Of a stretch of 64,000 nucleotides of DNA, positions 46,448-54,708 are shown piece by piece. Under the pieces are notes generated by a model, which worked only from the letters and a program-made list of their open reading frames with translations, was not told the DNA's origin and ran no database searches. The DNA is taken from assembly GCA_035358815.1 (NCBI GenBank), contig DAOPQC010000005.1, positions 286,053-350,052 of the forward strand, in the 5' to 3' direction. Made by a program: the position numbers and the translations under genes. Source of the stretch: Thermoanaerobaculales bacterium. Its GTDB lineage: Bacteria > Acidobacteriota > Thermoanaerobaculia > Thermoanaerobaculales > Sulfomarinibacteraceae. Within the stretch, counting starts at the first letter, position 1. Every line of letters begins with the position of its first letter.

Positions 46448-46528
46448 CCCGCATTTCTCACCGCCCTCCTGAATTGAGGTGGAACTGACTGGTAGGCGCT
46501 GCCAGAGGAGGTCGGTGCGAAATGCGGG
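46448..46528. repeat. 81-bp imperfect palindromic element
   Basis: Outer arms of 16 bases (46448-46463 and 46513-46528) match as inverted copies except for one position, and pairing continues inwards through CCTCCT against AGGAGG. A smaller internal hairpin is possible at CTGG..CCAG. It starts at the first base after the accA stop. This could be the accA terminator, but size and symmetry fit a non-autonomous palindromic repeat (MITE or REP-like). No second copy was noticed in the window. The rest of the 285-base gap (to 46732) shows nothing recognised. Confidence 0.55.
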
Positions 46529-46732
46529 CCCTGTGGAGAAGTGGCTGTAGGTTCTTGGAGGAAGCTGGGAAGCCCGCGGGGCGTGGTCGGCGCGCACACC
46601 GATGGCAGGCACCTGGCGAGGGCTGGTCGTGCTGGGCGCGGTCGGCGCCGGGCGCACCGGTGCCTCGCCGCCCGCCAGTTGCGCTACTCTCGTTGGCGAA
46701 ATGAGGCGCACGCCGCTGCTCCAGGGGACCAC

Positions 46733-48679
46733 ATGAACGCGCTCACGCGCCGATGGATCCGCGTCGTCACCGCGGCCCTGATGGTGGTGTCGATCGCCGC
46801 ACTGGTGGTGATCGGCATCGAGCGGTCACGGCGGATGGCGCGCCCGGCCTCGGACCGGCAGGCGCCGGTCGCCGACGGCGAGACCGACGACCCCGCGATC
46901 GGCGTCTACACCGGGTTCGAGTACGTCGAGAGCGTGGCAGGCAAGGCGATCTTCGCCCTGCGGTCGCTGCGGACGCTCGGACGATCGTCCGGCTGGCACG
47001 AGATCGAGGGCGTCCAGCTGCAGCTCTTCGAGGGCGGCGTGCCGGGGCCGGTGGTGACCGCGGCCGAGGCCAGCTTCAACGTCGAGACCCGCGACGCCGA
47101 GCTGAGAGGCCCGATCCACGTCAGCTTCCCGAGTGGCGCCACCGTCACCACCCAGAGCGGTCACTTCGAGGCGAGCAGCCGCAGCTTCGTCACCGACTCG
47201 GAGGTGGTGTTCATGAACGGGGACACCGTCGCCGAGGCCGGGCGCGCGGTCTACCTGATGAGCGACGACCGATTGGTGCTGGCCGGTGGCGCGCTGCTGT
47301 CGTCGGGAGCGACCATGCTCCAGGCGCCGACCATCGAGTATCGCCGCGACCGCCAGTCGATCGAGTTTCCGGAGGGCTGCAAGGTCATCCAGGGTGGGGC
47401 GTGGCTCGCCGCTCCCGTCGCCACCGCCGAGCTCGCGGAGGCGGACGGTCCCCCTCAGCGGATCAGCTTCCGCGGCGGCGTCGAGGCCCGCGACCCCGGT
47501 GACGGTGTCCGCGGCGGCAGCGAGCTCTCCGCCGAGACCGTGGTCGCCGAGCGCGACGGCCAGGGGAACTGGCAGATCCACGCCTCGACGTCGGGGGACT
47601 GGGTGTCGGTGGTGTTTCGCTCCGGCGAGTCGTTCTTCGAGCGCAGCCTGCGGGCCCGGAGCGTGCGCGCCGTGGTGGGACCGGGCGGGCCGCTGAACAT
47701 GCGCGCCGACGAGGGGGTCTGCCTGGAGGAGGTCCCGGTCGAGGGCGAGCCGCGGGCGGCCGAGGCGGTGAGCGCGCGGGTCTGGTTCAAGGACGGCACC
47801 GCCACCGACATGGAGCTCGAGCGGGAGGTCGTCGTCCGCGGCGAGGGGATCGAGGCGACGGGCCACCGCGCACGGTTCTCGACGATGGCTGGGATCATCA
47901 TGCTCCACGGCGACCCGACCGGCCTCGAGCGGGCATCGGTGACGTCGCCGCGGGGCCACGTCACGGCGGAGCAGATCCAGGTCAACGACCGCGCGGGCCG
48001 CCTGGAGGCGCGCGGCGAGGTCCAGGGCTCGCTCGCCGACGTCGCAATCCTGGGCAGCGAGGCGGACGCCGCCTCGACTCCCATGCACTACGCGGCCGAG
48101 GTGCTGGAGATCACCGGCTCCGGGGCGGCCTACCGGCTGCGGGAGGGCGTGCGGCTCTGGCAGGGCCAGCGACTGCTGACCGCGGACGATGTCTCCTATC
48201 GCCAGGAGGGCCAGGTGGTCGAGGCCGCCGGCCACGTGCGAGCGACCTTCCCCTCGAGCCAGCTCGACGCTTCCACGGCCGCGGGCGACGAGGTCGTGAT
48301 CGTGGCCAGGTCGCTGACCTATGACCGGCTCGGCGAGCGGGCGGTGTTCCGGGGGGACGTCCGCTACCGCGATCCCGACAACACGCTGTCCGCAACCGAG
48401 CTGAGCGCGACCTTCGACGATCAGGACCGGATCCAGCGGATCGAGGCGGCCGGGGATGTCGAGCTCCGGGAGCTCGCCAGCGGGCGCACCATGACGGCCC
48501 AGCGGGCGATCCGGGACGTGGCGGAAGGGTCGGTGCACGCCACCGGGTCGCCGGTGCGGCTCGTGGACGCCAACGGGTCGACCGTGTCGAGCTCTTCGTT
48601 GACCTGGAATCAGGCCGATGGTAGCGTCGTCGTCGCCGGCGGCACCGAGACCATCTACTACCCCGAGGAGGAGCCCTGA
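46733..48679 (+). CDS. Fused LptC-LptA-like LPS transport protein
   Basis: 648 residues. One N-terminal membrane helix (about 9-27), then an LptC-like domain (about 55-190), then a long array of OstA/LptA-type beta-jellyroll segments to the end, with typical phrases GHFEASSRSFV, LSAETVVAERD and RAVFRGDVRYRDPDNTLSATE. In most bacteria LptC (about 190) and LptA (about 185) are separate, so this single chain could form the whole periplasmic bridge for LPS. The start at 46733 puts the membrane helix at the N-terminus. The lptB start overlaps its stop codon. Bridge formation is inferred from domain order. Confidence 0.82.
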   Translation: MNALTRRWIRVVTAALMVVSIAALVVIGIERSRRMARPASDRQAPVADGETDDPAIGVYTGFEYVESVAGKAIFALRSLRTLGRSSGWHEIEGVQLQLFEGGVPGPVVTAAEASFNVETRDAELRGPIHVSFPSGATVTTQSGHFEASSRSFVTDSEVVFMNGDTVAEAGRAVYLMSDDRLVLAGGALLSSGATMLQAPTIEYRRDRQSIEFPEGCKVIQGGAWLAAPVATAELAEADGPPQRISFRGGVEARDPGDGVRGGSELSAETVVAERDGQGNWQIHASTSGDWVSVVFRSGESFFERSLRARSVRAVVGPGGPLNMRADEGVCLEEVPVEGEPRAAEAVSARVWFKDGTATDMELEREVVVRGEGIEATGHRARFSTMAGIIMLHGDPTGLERASVTSPRGHVTAEQIQVNDRAGRLEARGEVQGSLADVAILGSEADAASTPMHYAAEVLEITGSGAAYRLREGVRLWQGQRLLTADDVSYRQEGQVVEAAGHVRATFPSSQLDASTAAGDEVVIVARSLTYDRLGERAVFRGDVRYRDPDNTLSATELSATFDDQDRIQRIEAAGDVELRELASGRTMTAQRAIRDVAEGSVHATGSPVRLVDANGSTVSSSSLTWNQADGSVVVAGGTETIYYPEEEP

Positions 48680-49410
48680 GTCCGCAAGCCCTGGACCTCG
48701 TCGCAGACGGGTTGCGCAAGTCCTACCGGGGCCGCAGGGTCGTGGACGGCGTCTCGCTGAGCATCTCTCCGGGCGAGATCGTCGGCCTGCTCGGGCCGAA
48801 CGGGGCCGGCAAGACGACCTGCTTTTACATGATGGTCGGCCTGGTCGAGCCGGACGGGGGCAGGGTGATGCTCGGCGAGCGCGACATCACCGACTGGCCG
48901 ATGTTCCGCCGCGCCCGAGCCGGGGTCGCCTACCTCGCGCAGGAACCGAGCGCCTTCCGGCGACTCGATGTGCAGGACAACATCTGGATGGTGCTGGAGG
49001 CGCTCGGCACCGACGCGAGCGAGGCGCAGCGACGGATCGACAATTTGCTCGAGGACTTCGGGCTGAGCGCCCTGCGCCACCAGCGGGCCGAAACCCTCTC
49101 CGGGGGAGAGCGGCGCCGGCTCGAGGTCGCGAGGTCGCTCGCGATCGAACCGACCTTCATCCTGCTCGACGAGCCCTTCGCCGGCATCGACCCGCTCGCG
49201 GTGATCGACCTGCAGCGCATCATCGGGCATCTCAAGTCATTGGGAATAGGGATTTTGATCACGGACCACAACGTCCGCGAGACGTTGAAGATCACCGATC
49301 GCGCCTATATAATCAAGGACGGCAAGATTTTTGCTACGGGGGATCCAGTTGGGCTGTCCGACAACGAGGACGTGCGGCGGATCTACCTGGGAGAAGAGTT
49401 CCGCCTGTGA
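48676..49410 (+). CDS. lptB: LPS export ABC transporter ATPase LptB, probable CTG start
   Basis: 244 residues if it starts at CTG 48676, which overlaps the previous TGA as CTGA and has GAGGAGGAG four bases upstream. This start keeps LDLVADGLRKSY, the first beta strand of the ABC fold; the TTG at 48712 would cut it off and has no ribosome site. ABC motifs: Walker A GPNGAGKTT, Q-loop LAQEPS, signature LSGGERRR, Walker B FILLDEPFAGID, H-loop TDHN. LptB powers LPS extraction with LptF and LptG (fused at 61454). The length then matches Escherichia coli LptB (241). Confidence 0.9.
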   Translation: MSPQALDLVADGLRKSYRGRRVVDGVSLSISPGEIVGLLGPNGAGKTTCFYMMVGLVEPDGGRVMLGERDITDWPMFRRARAGVAYLAQEPSAFRRLDVQDNIWMVLEALGTDASEAQRRIDNLLEDFGLSALRHQRAETLSGGERRRLEVARSLAIEPTFILLDEPFAGIDPLAVIDLQRIIGHLKSLGIGILITDHNVRETLKITDRAYIIKDGKIFATGDPVGLSDNEDVRRIYLGEEFRL

Positions 49411-49463
49411 GCTCGCAGGCACCCGCAGCCGCCACCGCGCGGTGATCGCAGCCTTCATCGACC

Positions 49464-51038
49464 ATGGCCCTTGAACAGAAGCTCCGGCTCAAGCTCGCTC
49501 AGCGTCTCGTGATGACGCCGTCGCTGCAGCAGGCGATCAAGCTGCTGCAGCTGTCGCGCCTCGAGCTCGAGGAGACGCTGTCCCAGGAGATCCTGGCGAA
49601 CCCGATTCTCGACGTCGACGAGCCGGTCGAGGAGGCGGTCGCGGGCGACGAGGCGACCGCAGCGGCGTCGGTCGACGCCCACACCGCGGAGGAGGGCGGG
49701 GGCGAGCCGGCCGCATCAGCGGAGGCCGAGGCGGCACCGGTGCAGGGGGAGCCCGCCGGGGACGAGCGGGAGCCCGGGGTCACCGACGAGACGCCGCTGC
49801 CATCGGAGCAGGAGAGCTACGCCGACATCGACGTCGAGGCCTTCTTCTCCGACTACCTTGGTGACAGCCGTCTCGAGGGCCCGTCGCTGGTGTCGTTCAG
49901 CCGGGACGACGAGCTGCCGCTGGAGAACGTGGTCTCGGCGGCCCCCGGCCTGGCCGACCATCTCCTCTGGCAGCTCCGGCTGGTCGACTGCCCGCAAGAG
50001 CTGGTCGAGGCGTGCGAGTTCATCATCGGCAACCTCGACGAGGACGGGTTCCTCGGCGCGACCGATGAGGAGATCCAGCGGGCGACCGGGCTCGGGGACG
50101 AGCGGATCGGTGAGGCGCTCGCCATCGTCCGCGCTCTCGATCCGACCGGGGTCGGGGCGCGCAGCCTTCAGGAGTGCCTGATGCTGCAGGTCGACGCGCT
50201 GGCCGAGGCGGCGTCCGAGGAGGCCGAGCTCGCGCTGCTCGCCAGGGTGCGGGTGGTGCTCGCCGAGCACTGGGAGGAGCTGCTCCACCAGCGGTGGGAG
50301 AAGATTGCGGCAGCGACGAGCTGCCAGGTTGCCGACATCAGGCCGGTGCTCGACGTGATCCAGCGGCTCGAGCCCAAGCCGGGGCGCGGTTACTCCAAGG
50401 ACCGCAGCCAGTACATCGAGCCCGACGTCTACGTCCGGGAGAAGGACGGCGAGTACACGATCACCCTCAATGACGACGGCCTGCCGAAGCTGCGCATCAA
50501 CTCGGCCTATGCGCGGATGCTGGACGGGGGCGTGGCCGACGCTCAGGTCAGCGACTACCTGCGCGAGAAGATGCGGAACGCGGTCTGGCTGATGAAGAGC
50601 ATCGACCAGCGACAGCGCACCATCTACAAGGTCGCCCGCAGCATCGTCTCCTTCCAACGGGAGTTCCTCGAGCACGGCATCGAGCACCTCCGGCCGATGG
50701 TGCTGCGCCAGGTCGCCGAGGACATCGGCATGCACGAGTCGACCATCTCGCGAGTGGTGAGCAACAAGTACATGTACACGCCGCGCGGCCTGTTCGCGAT
50801 GAAGTTCTTCTTCCACTCGGGAGTGGACTCGGCGCAGGGCGAGAACGTGTCGTCGCTGGTCGTCAAGGAGCGAATCCGGAAGTTGATCGACGCCGAGGAC
50901 CCGGCGCGCCCCCTGTCCGACTCGAGAATCATGAAGCTGCTGCAGCGGGAGGGCATACGGCTCGCGCGTCGAACTGTTGCCAAGTATCGTGAGGAGATGT
51001 TTCTGCCATCATCCGACAAGCGAAGGAAGGCGTTCTGA
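49464..51038 (+). CDS. rpoN: RNA polymerase sigma-54 factor
   Basis: 524 residues. Region I opens MALEQKLRLKLAQRLVMTPS with the Gln/Leu-rich activator-contact segment; an acidic region II follows (about 55-120); the core-binding domain and helix-turn-helix (about 400-450, MHESTISRVVSNKYMYTPRG) precede the RpoN box ARRTVAKYREE near the C-terminus, which reads the -24 element. The lptB-rpoN-hpf-ptsN order is widely conserved. The promoter at 37 is a direct target candidate. Confidence 0.97.
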   Translation: MALEQKLRLKLAQRLVMTPSLQQAIKLLQLSRLELEETLSQEILANPILDVDEPVEEAVAGDEATAAASVDAHTAEEGGGEPAASAEAEAAPVQGEPAGDEREPGVTDETPLPSEQESYADIDVEAFFSDYLGDSRLEGPSLVSFSRDDELPLENVVSAAPGLADHLLWQLRLVDCPQELVEACEFIIGNLDEDGFLGATDEEIQRATGLGDERIGEALAIVRALDPTGVGARSLQECLMLQVDALAEAASEEAELALLARVRVVLAEHWEELLHQRWEKIAAATSCQVADIRPVLDVIQRLEPKPGRGYSKDRSQYIEPDVYVREKDGEYTITLNDDGLPKLRINSAYARMLDGGVADAQVSDYLREKMRNAVWLMKSIDQRQRTIYKVARSIVSFQREFLEHGIEHLRPMVLRQVAEDIGMHESTISRVVSNKYMYTPRGLFAMKFFFHSGVDSAQGENVSSLVVKERIRKLIDAEDPARPLSDSRIMKLLQREGIRLARRTVAKYREEMFLPSSDKRRKAF

Positions 51039-51052
51039 ATGGGAGGACCCAG

Positions 51053-51598
51053 ATGAAGATCGAGTACATCGCGCGCAAGGTGGATCTGGGGGACGACGCT
51101 CGTCAGCTTGCCGAGAAGAAGCTGGCCAAGATCAAGAAGTACTTCAACGACATCCTGGACATCCGGCTGGAGGTCGAGCAGGAGCGACACCTCTTCGTGG
51201 CGGACCTCCTGGTCCGCGGCAAGGACTTCGACGTCAAGTCGACCAGTCAGAACAAGGACCTCACCACCGCCATCCAGGACGCCATCGACAAGCTCGAGAT
51301 CCAGGCCCGGCGCGCCAAGACTCGCCTCAAGGACCACAAGAGCCGCGTCGGCCGCGGTGAGCCGTCGCTCGCGCCGGCGGAGGAGAGCGGCGAGGCGGAG
51401 CCCGCGCCCGCCGGTGAGGCCAGAATCGTCGAGCGCCGCACGATCACCGTTAAACCGATGAGCGTCGAGGAGGCGGTGATGCAGATGGAACGGCTGCACA
51501 CCGACTTCCTGGTGTTCCGGAACTCGTCCAGCGACTCGATCAACGTCCTCTACCGGCGGGCCGGCCAGGACCTCGGCCTGATCACGCCCGAGTCCTGA
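51053..51598 (+). CDS. hpf: Ribosome hibernation-promoting factor, long form
   Basis: 181 residues. The N-terminal S30AE domain (about 1-100; MKIEYIARKVDLGDDARQLAEKKL) binds the 30S decoding site. A Glu/Ala/Pro linker (about 105-125) leads to the C-terminal dimerisation domain (about 127-181; KPMSVEEAVMQMERLHTDFLVFRN), so this long type would make 100S ribosome dimers without a separate RMF. The stop and the ptsN start share one base (TGATG). Starvation control through RpoN and the PTS is suggested by position. Confidence 0.93.
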   Translation: MKIEYIARKVDLGDDARQLAEKKLAKIKKYFNDILDIRLEVEQERHLFVADLLVRGKDFDVKSTSQNKDLTTAIQDAIDKLEIQARRAKTRLKDHKSRVGRGEPSLAPAEESGEAEPAPAGEARIVERRTITVKPMSVEEAVMQMERLHTDFLVFRNSSSDSINVLYRRAGQDLGLITPES

Positions 51599-52065
51599 TG
51601 AGCCTCCGCGAGCTCGCGGACCGCGATCGCGTGCTGCTCGACGTCGGGGCCCGGGACGCGGTGGGCGCGCTGGGGGCCGCCGCCGACGCCGCCGCCCGCA
51701 GGCTCGGGATCGAGGCCCGGGGCGCCGTCTCGGCGCTCATGGAGCGCGAGCGCCTCGGCTCGACCGCGGTCGGGAACGGGTTCGCGATCCCGCACTGCAA
51801 GATCGACGGGCTGCCGGGCGTCGACCTGTCGCTGGTGCGCCTCGCCGACCAGGTCGACTTCGCAGCACCGGACGACAGCCCGGTGCGTTTCCTGTTCGTC
51901 GTCTTGTCGCCCGCCGGCCAGCCGGCGGCCCACCTCAAGGTGCTGTCCCAGATCGCTCGCATCCTGAAACGGCCGCAGCTGCGCCAGGAGCTGCTGGCGG
52001 CGGTGGACGCCGACCACGTGATTGCCGCGCTGCTCAGGGCGGCGGACGCGGAGGGACTGTCGTGA
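51598..52065 (+). CDS. ptsN: PTS EIIA-Ntr-type protein
   Basis: 155 residues of the fructose/nitrogen EIIA fold. The phosphorylated histidine is His66 in AIPHCKI. FLFVVLSPAG and HLKVLSQIARIL are also typical. As in other bacteria it sits directly after rpoN-hpf and before hprK-rapZ. It takes phosphate from HPr and regulates rather than transports, for example potassium uptake or RpoN-linked genes. Its start overlaps the hpf stop and its stop overlaps hprK. Confidence 0.92.
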   Translation: MSLRELADRDRVLLDVGARDAVGALGAAADAAARRLGIEARGAVSALMERERLGSTAVGNGFAIPHCKIDGLPGVDLSLVRLADQVDFAAPDDSPVRFLFVVLSPAGQPAAHLKVLSQIARILKRPQLRQELLAAVDADHVIAALLRAADAEGLS

Positions 52066-53072
52066 ACCCGGGGGGACGCTCGATCTCGGTGCGGACGCTG
52101 CTCGACAGCGAGCGGCTGAAGGCGGTGCGTCTCGAGGTGGCGGCCGGCGGGGCCGGCATCGGGCGGCGGTCGATCACCAACCCCAGGATCCAGAAGCCGG
52201 GGCTCGCGCTGGCCGGCCATCTGCCGTACGTCAAGCCGGGCCGGGTCCAGATCCTCGGCGAGTCGGAGTTCGCCTACCTGGCGACGATGGAGCCCGCTGT
52301 GGCGACCTCGCGCCTGATGGACCTGATCGATCTCGAGGTGCCGTGCATCGCGTCGGCAAAGGGCCTGCGCCCCGACGACGCGGTGCTGCGGCGCTGCGAC
52401 GAGCGGGAGGTGCCGTTCCTGGTGTCACCGGCCAGGACCGCGGAGCTCATCGAGGGCCTGTCCGCCTACCTCGAGGACGAGCTGGCGCCGCGCATCCAGC
52501 TCCACGGCGTGCTGGTCGACGTCTTCTCGCTGGGCACGCTGATCCTCGGCGATGCGGGGATCGGCAAGAGCGAGTGTGCGCTGGAGCTCGTGTATCGCGG
52601 CCATCGCCTGGTCGCCGACGACCTGGTGGTGATTCGGCGGACCCACGCGCAGGGCCTGCTGGGGTCGCCGCACGAGCTGCTGGAGAACTACCTGGAGCTG
52701 CGCGGGGTCGGGATCATCGACCTGCGCAACCACTTCGGGATGACCGCCACCTCACCGTCGATCCCGGTCTCGCTGGTGATCCGACTGGTCAAGCTCGGCC
52801 CGGACTCCAAGAAGCTCGAGCAGAAGTGGCGCGAGCAGATGATGGAGAGCCCGCACTCCTGGGCGACCACCGAGAGCATCCTCGGCATCGAGGTCCCGCT
52901 CTACACGATGGTGGTGGCCCCGGGGCGCGACCTCGCGATCATGGTCGAGACCGCGGTCCGCAAGTGCATGCTCGCCCAGCGGGGGATCCAGGACGAGCGC
53001 GAGTTCCTCGACGCGATCAACCAGATCGCCGCCCGGCGGATCGGCGGCCCGGACGAGGGCGACGATGGCTGA
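52062..53072 (+). CDS. hprK: HPr kinase/phosphorylase
   Basis: 336 residues. The C-terminal catalytic domain has HGVLVDV (His148), Walker A LGDAGIGKSE (163-171), VADDLVVI, ELRGVGIIDLR and the late capping helix region. It phosphorylates Ser46 of HPr and reverses this by phosphorolysis. That serine is present in the HPr encoded at 54439. GTG start overlapping ptsN by four bases. Confidence 0.95.
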   Translation: MNPGGRSISVRTLLDSERLKAVRLEVAAGGAGIGRRSITNPRIQKPGLALAGHLPYVKPGRVQILGESEFAYLATMEPAVATSRLMDLIDLEVPCIASAKGLRPDDAVLRRCDEREVPFLVSPARTAELIEGLSAYLEDELAPRIQLHGVLVDVFSLGTLILGDAGIGKSECALELVYRGHRLVADDLVVIRRTHAQGLLGSPHELLENYLELRGVGIIDLRNHFGMTATSPSIPVSLVIRLVKLGPDSKKLEQKWREQMMESPHSWATTESILGIEVPLYTMVVAPGRDLAIMVETAVRKCMLAQRGIQDEREFLDAINQIAARRIGGPDEGDDG

Positions 53073-53931
53073 GCAGACGTACCGCGGCCCGTTCGTCATC
53101 ACCGGCCTGTCAGGCTCCGGGAAGACGGTCCTCAGCCGCAGCCTCGAGGACCTCGGCTACGTCTGCGTCGACAACATCCCGCTCGAGATGGTGCCCGAGC
53201 TGTTCTCGACTTCGAAGGCCGAGCTCGAGAAGCTGGTCGTGGTCGTCGACGTGCGCACCAGAGGGCTGACCGAGAAGTTCGCCGAGATCTTCAGCGAGCT
53301 GTCGAGGATGTGCAGCGCGCTGCGGATCGTGTTCGTCGAGGCGACCCCGATCGTGCTGATGCGGAGGTTCTCGATCGCTCGCCGGCCCCATCCGCTGCGC
53401 GACCGCAGCCTCGAGCAGGCGATCGCGGACGAGCGCGCTTCCCTGATGCCGGTGCGCGAGCTCGCCGACCTGATCATCGACACCACCCACCTCACGCCCC
53501 ACGACCTCAAGCGGCAGATCCTCTCGCTCGCCGGGTCCACCGAGAGCGCCCAGAGGATGCTGGTCGCCGTCGAGAGCTTCTCCTACCTCCAGGGCGTCCC
53601 GGTCACCGCCAGCGTCGTGCTCGACGTCCGCTTCCTGCCCAACCCCTACTTCCAGGACAGCCTGCGCTCGCTGCCCGGGGACGATGGGGCGGTCGTGGAG
53701 TGGTTCGCCCGGTTCCCGGAGGTCGAGGAGGCGATCTCCCGGCTGCTGGACCTGCTACTCTACCTGCTGCCTCGCTACGCCCACGAGCTGAAGGCCGAGG
53801 TCACGATCGCGGTCGGGTGCACCGGCGGCCGGCACCGGTCGGTGTTCGTGGCGGAGCGGATCGGCGCGGCGATCCGCGAGGCGGGCTACGAGGTGGCCAT
53901 CCACCACCGCGACAGGGACCGCTGGAGGTAG
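53065..53931 (+). CDS. rapZ: RapZ/YvcJ-family nucleotide-binding protein
   Basis: 288 residues. Walker A GLSGSGKT (14-21), the CVDNIP segment, then ARRPHPL, and the C-terminal domain with IAVGCTGGRHRSVFVAE. In Escherichia coli RapZ senses glucosamine-6-phosphate and directs RNase E to the GlmZ small RNA; in Gram-positives YvcJ affects competence. In this phylum the target is unknown. It overlaps hprK by eight bases. Confidence 0.95.
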   Translation: MAEQTYRGPFVITGLSGSGKTVLSRSLEDLGYVCVDNIPLEMVPELFSTSKAELEKLVVVVDVRTRGLTEKFAEIFSELSRMCSALRIVFVEATPIVLMRRFSIARRPHPLRDRSLEQAIADERASLMPVRELADLIIDTTHLTPHDLKRQILSLAGSTESAQRMLVAVESFSYLQGVPVTASVVLDVRFLPNPYFQDSLRSLPGDDGAVVEWFARFPEVEEAISRLLDLLLYLLPRYAHELKAEVTIAVGCTGGRHRSVFVAERIGAAIREAGYEVAIHHRDRDRWR

Positions 53932-53933
53932 AC

Positions 53934-54356
53934 ATGATCCCGGTGCTGGTGCTGACCCACGGTGATCTCGCGGTGGCCATCCTCAACGCCGCACAGACCA
54001 TCGACCCGCACCTCGCCGATCGGACCGAGGCGATGGCCCTGCCGTGGGACGTGGACTCGGACTCGGCGAGCGGAACGCTGAAGCAGCGGCTCCGCGACCT
54101 CGACACCGGTGAGGGCGTGCTGATCCTGACCGACATGTTCGGCGGCACCGCCACCAACGTGGCGCTGCCCTTTCTGGATCCGAACCGGGTCGAGATCGTG
54201 ACCGGAGTGAATCTCCCGATGCTCGTGAAGCTGGGCTCCCTGCGCGGCCAGGACCTGCCGCTCGGCGAGATCGCGCAGCGCCTGACCGCCGCCGCCCAGA
54301 AGAGCATCCGCGTGGCCAGCGAGTTTCTCCGATCGAAGACGATGCGCGCGAGCTAA
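53934..54356 (+). CDS. PTS EIIA of the mannose family
   Basis: 140 residues. Mannose-type EIIA fold: phosphorylated His9 in VLVLTHGDLA, then LILTDMFGGTATNVAL and the GVNLPML motif. The matching EIIB, EIIC and EIID subunits are absent here, so it is probably a regulatory phosphocarrier. It starts two bases after rapZ and is followed by ptsH. Confidence 0.92.
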   Translation: MIPVLVLTHGDLAVAILNAAQTIDPHLADRTEAMALPWDVDSDSASGTLKQRLRDLDTGEGVLILTDMFGGTATNVALPFLDPNRVEIVTGVNLPMLVKLGSLRGQDLPLGEIAQRLTAAAQKSIRVASEFLRSKTMRAS

Positions 54357-54438
54357 GGCTCACCCGCTACAATAGATAGACGTGGGCGGTCGCCCGACAA
54401 GCGCGATCGACACGACAGCCTCGCAGGAGTCGGTGGGA

Positions 54439-54708
54439 ATGACGCAGCAGCAGGTGGAGATCACCAATCGACTCGGGCTCCACGCCCGGGCAGCGGCCAA
54501 GCTCGTGCACACAGCGAACGCCTTCCAGGCCCAGGTCTTCGTCGGCACCGGCGAGGAGGAGGTCAACGCCAAGTCGATCCTCGGCCTGCTCACCCTCGCG
54601 GCGACCAAGGGCACGCCGCTGACGGTGCGCGCCGAGGGGGACGACGAGGAGGCGGCGGTTCGGGCCGTGGTCGCGCTCTTCGAGGACCGCTTCGGGGAAG
54701 GCGAATGA
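54439..54708 (+). CDS. ptsH: Phosphocarrier protein HPr
   Basis: 89 residues from ATG 54439. Numbering from this start puts the two phosphorylation sites at the classic positions, His15 (NRLGLHARAA) and Ser46 (NAKSILGLL), which is strong support for it over GTG 54382. AGGAG lies about 10 bases upstream. TACAAT at 54368-54373 looks like a -10 box for a ptsH-ptsI promoter. Both EI- and HprK-dependent phosphorylation are possible. Confidence 0.95.
   Translation: MTQQQVEITNRLGLHARAAAKLVHTANAFQAQVFVGTGEEEVNAKSILGLLTLAATKGTPLTVRAEGDDEEAAVRAVVALFEDRFGEGE

Noticed and set aside
46701..46736. 11-codon upstream frame overlapping the LptC-LptA start as ATGA
   Set aside because: No ribosome site and no sign of selection; most likely chance.
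54382..54438. GTG 54382 as the HPr start
   Set aside because: It would shift His15 and Ser46 away from their classic positions; ATG 54439 restores both exactly.
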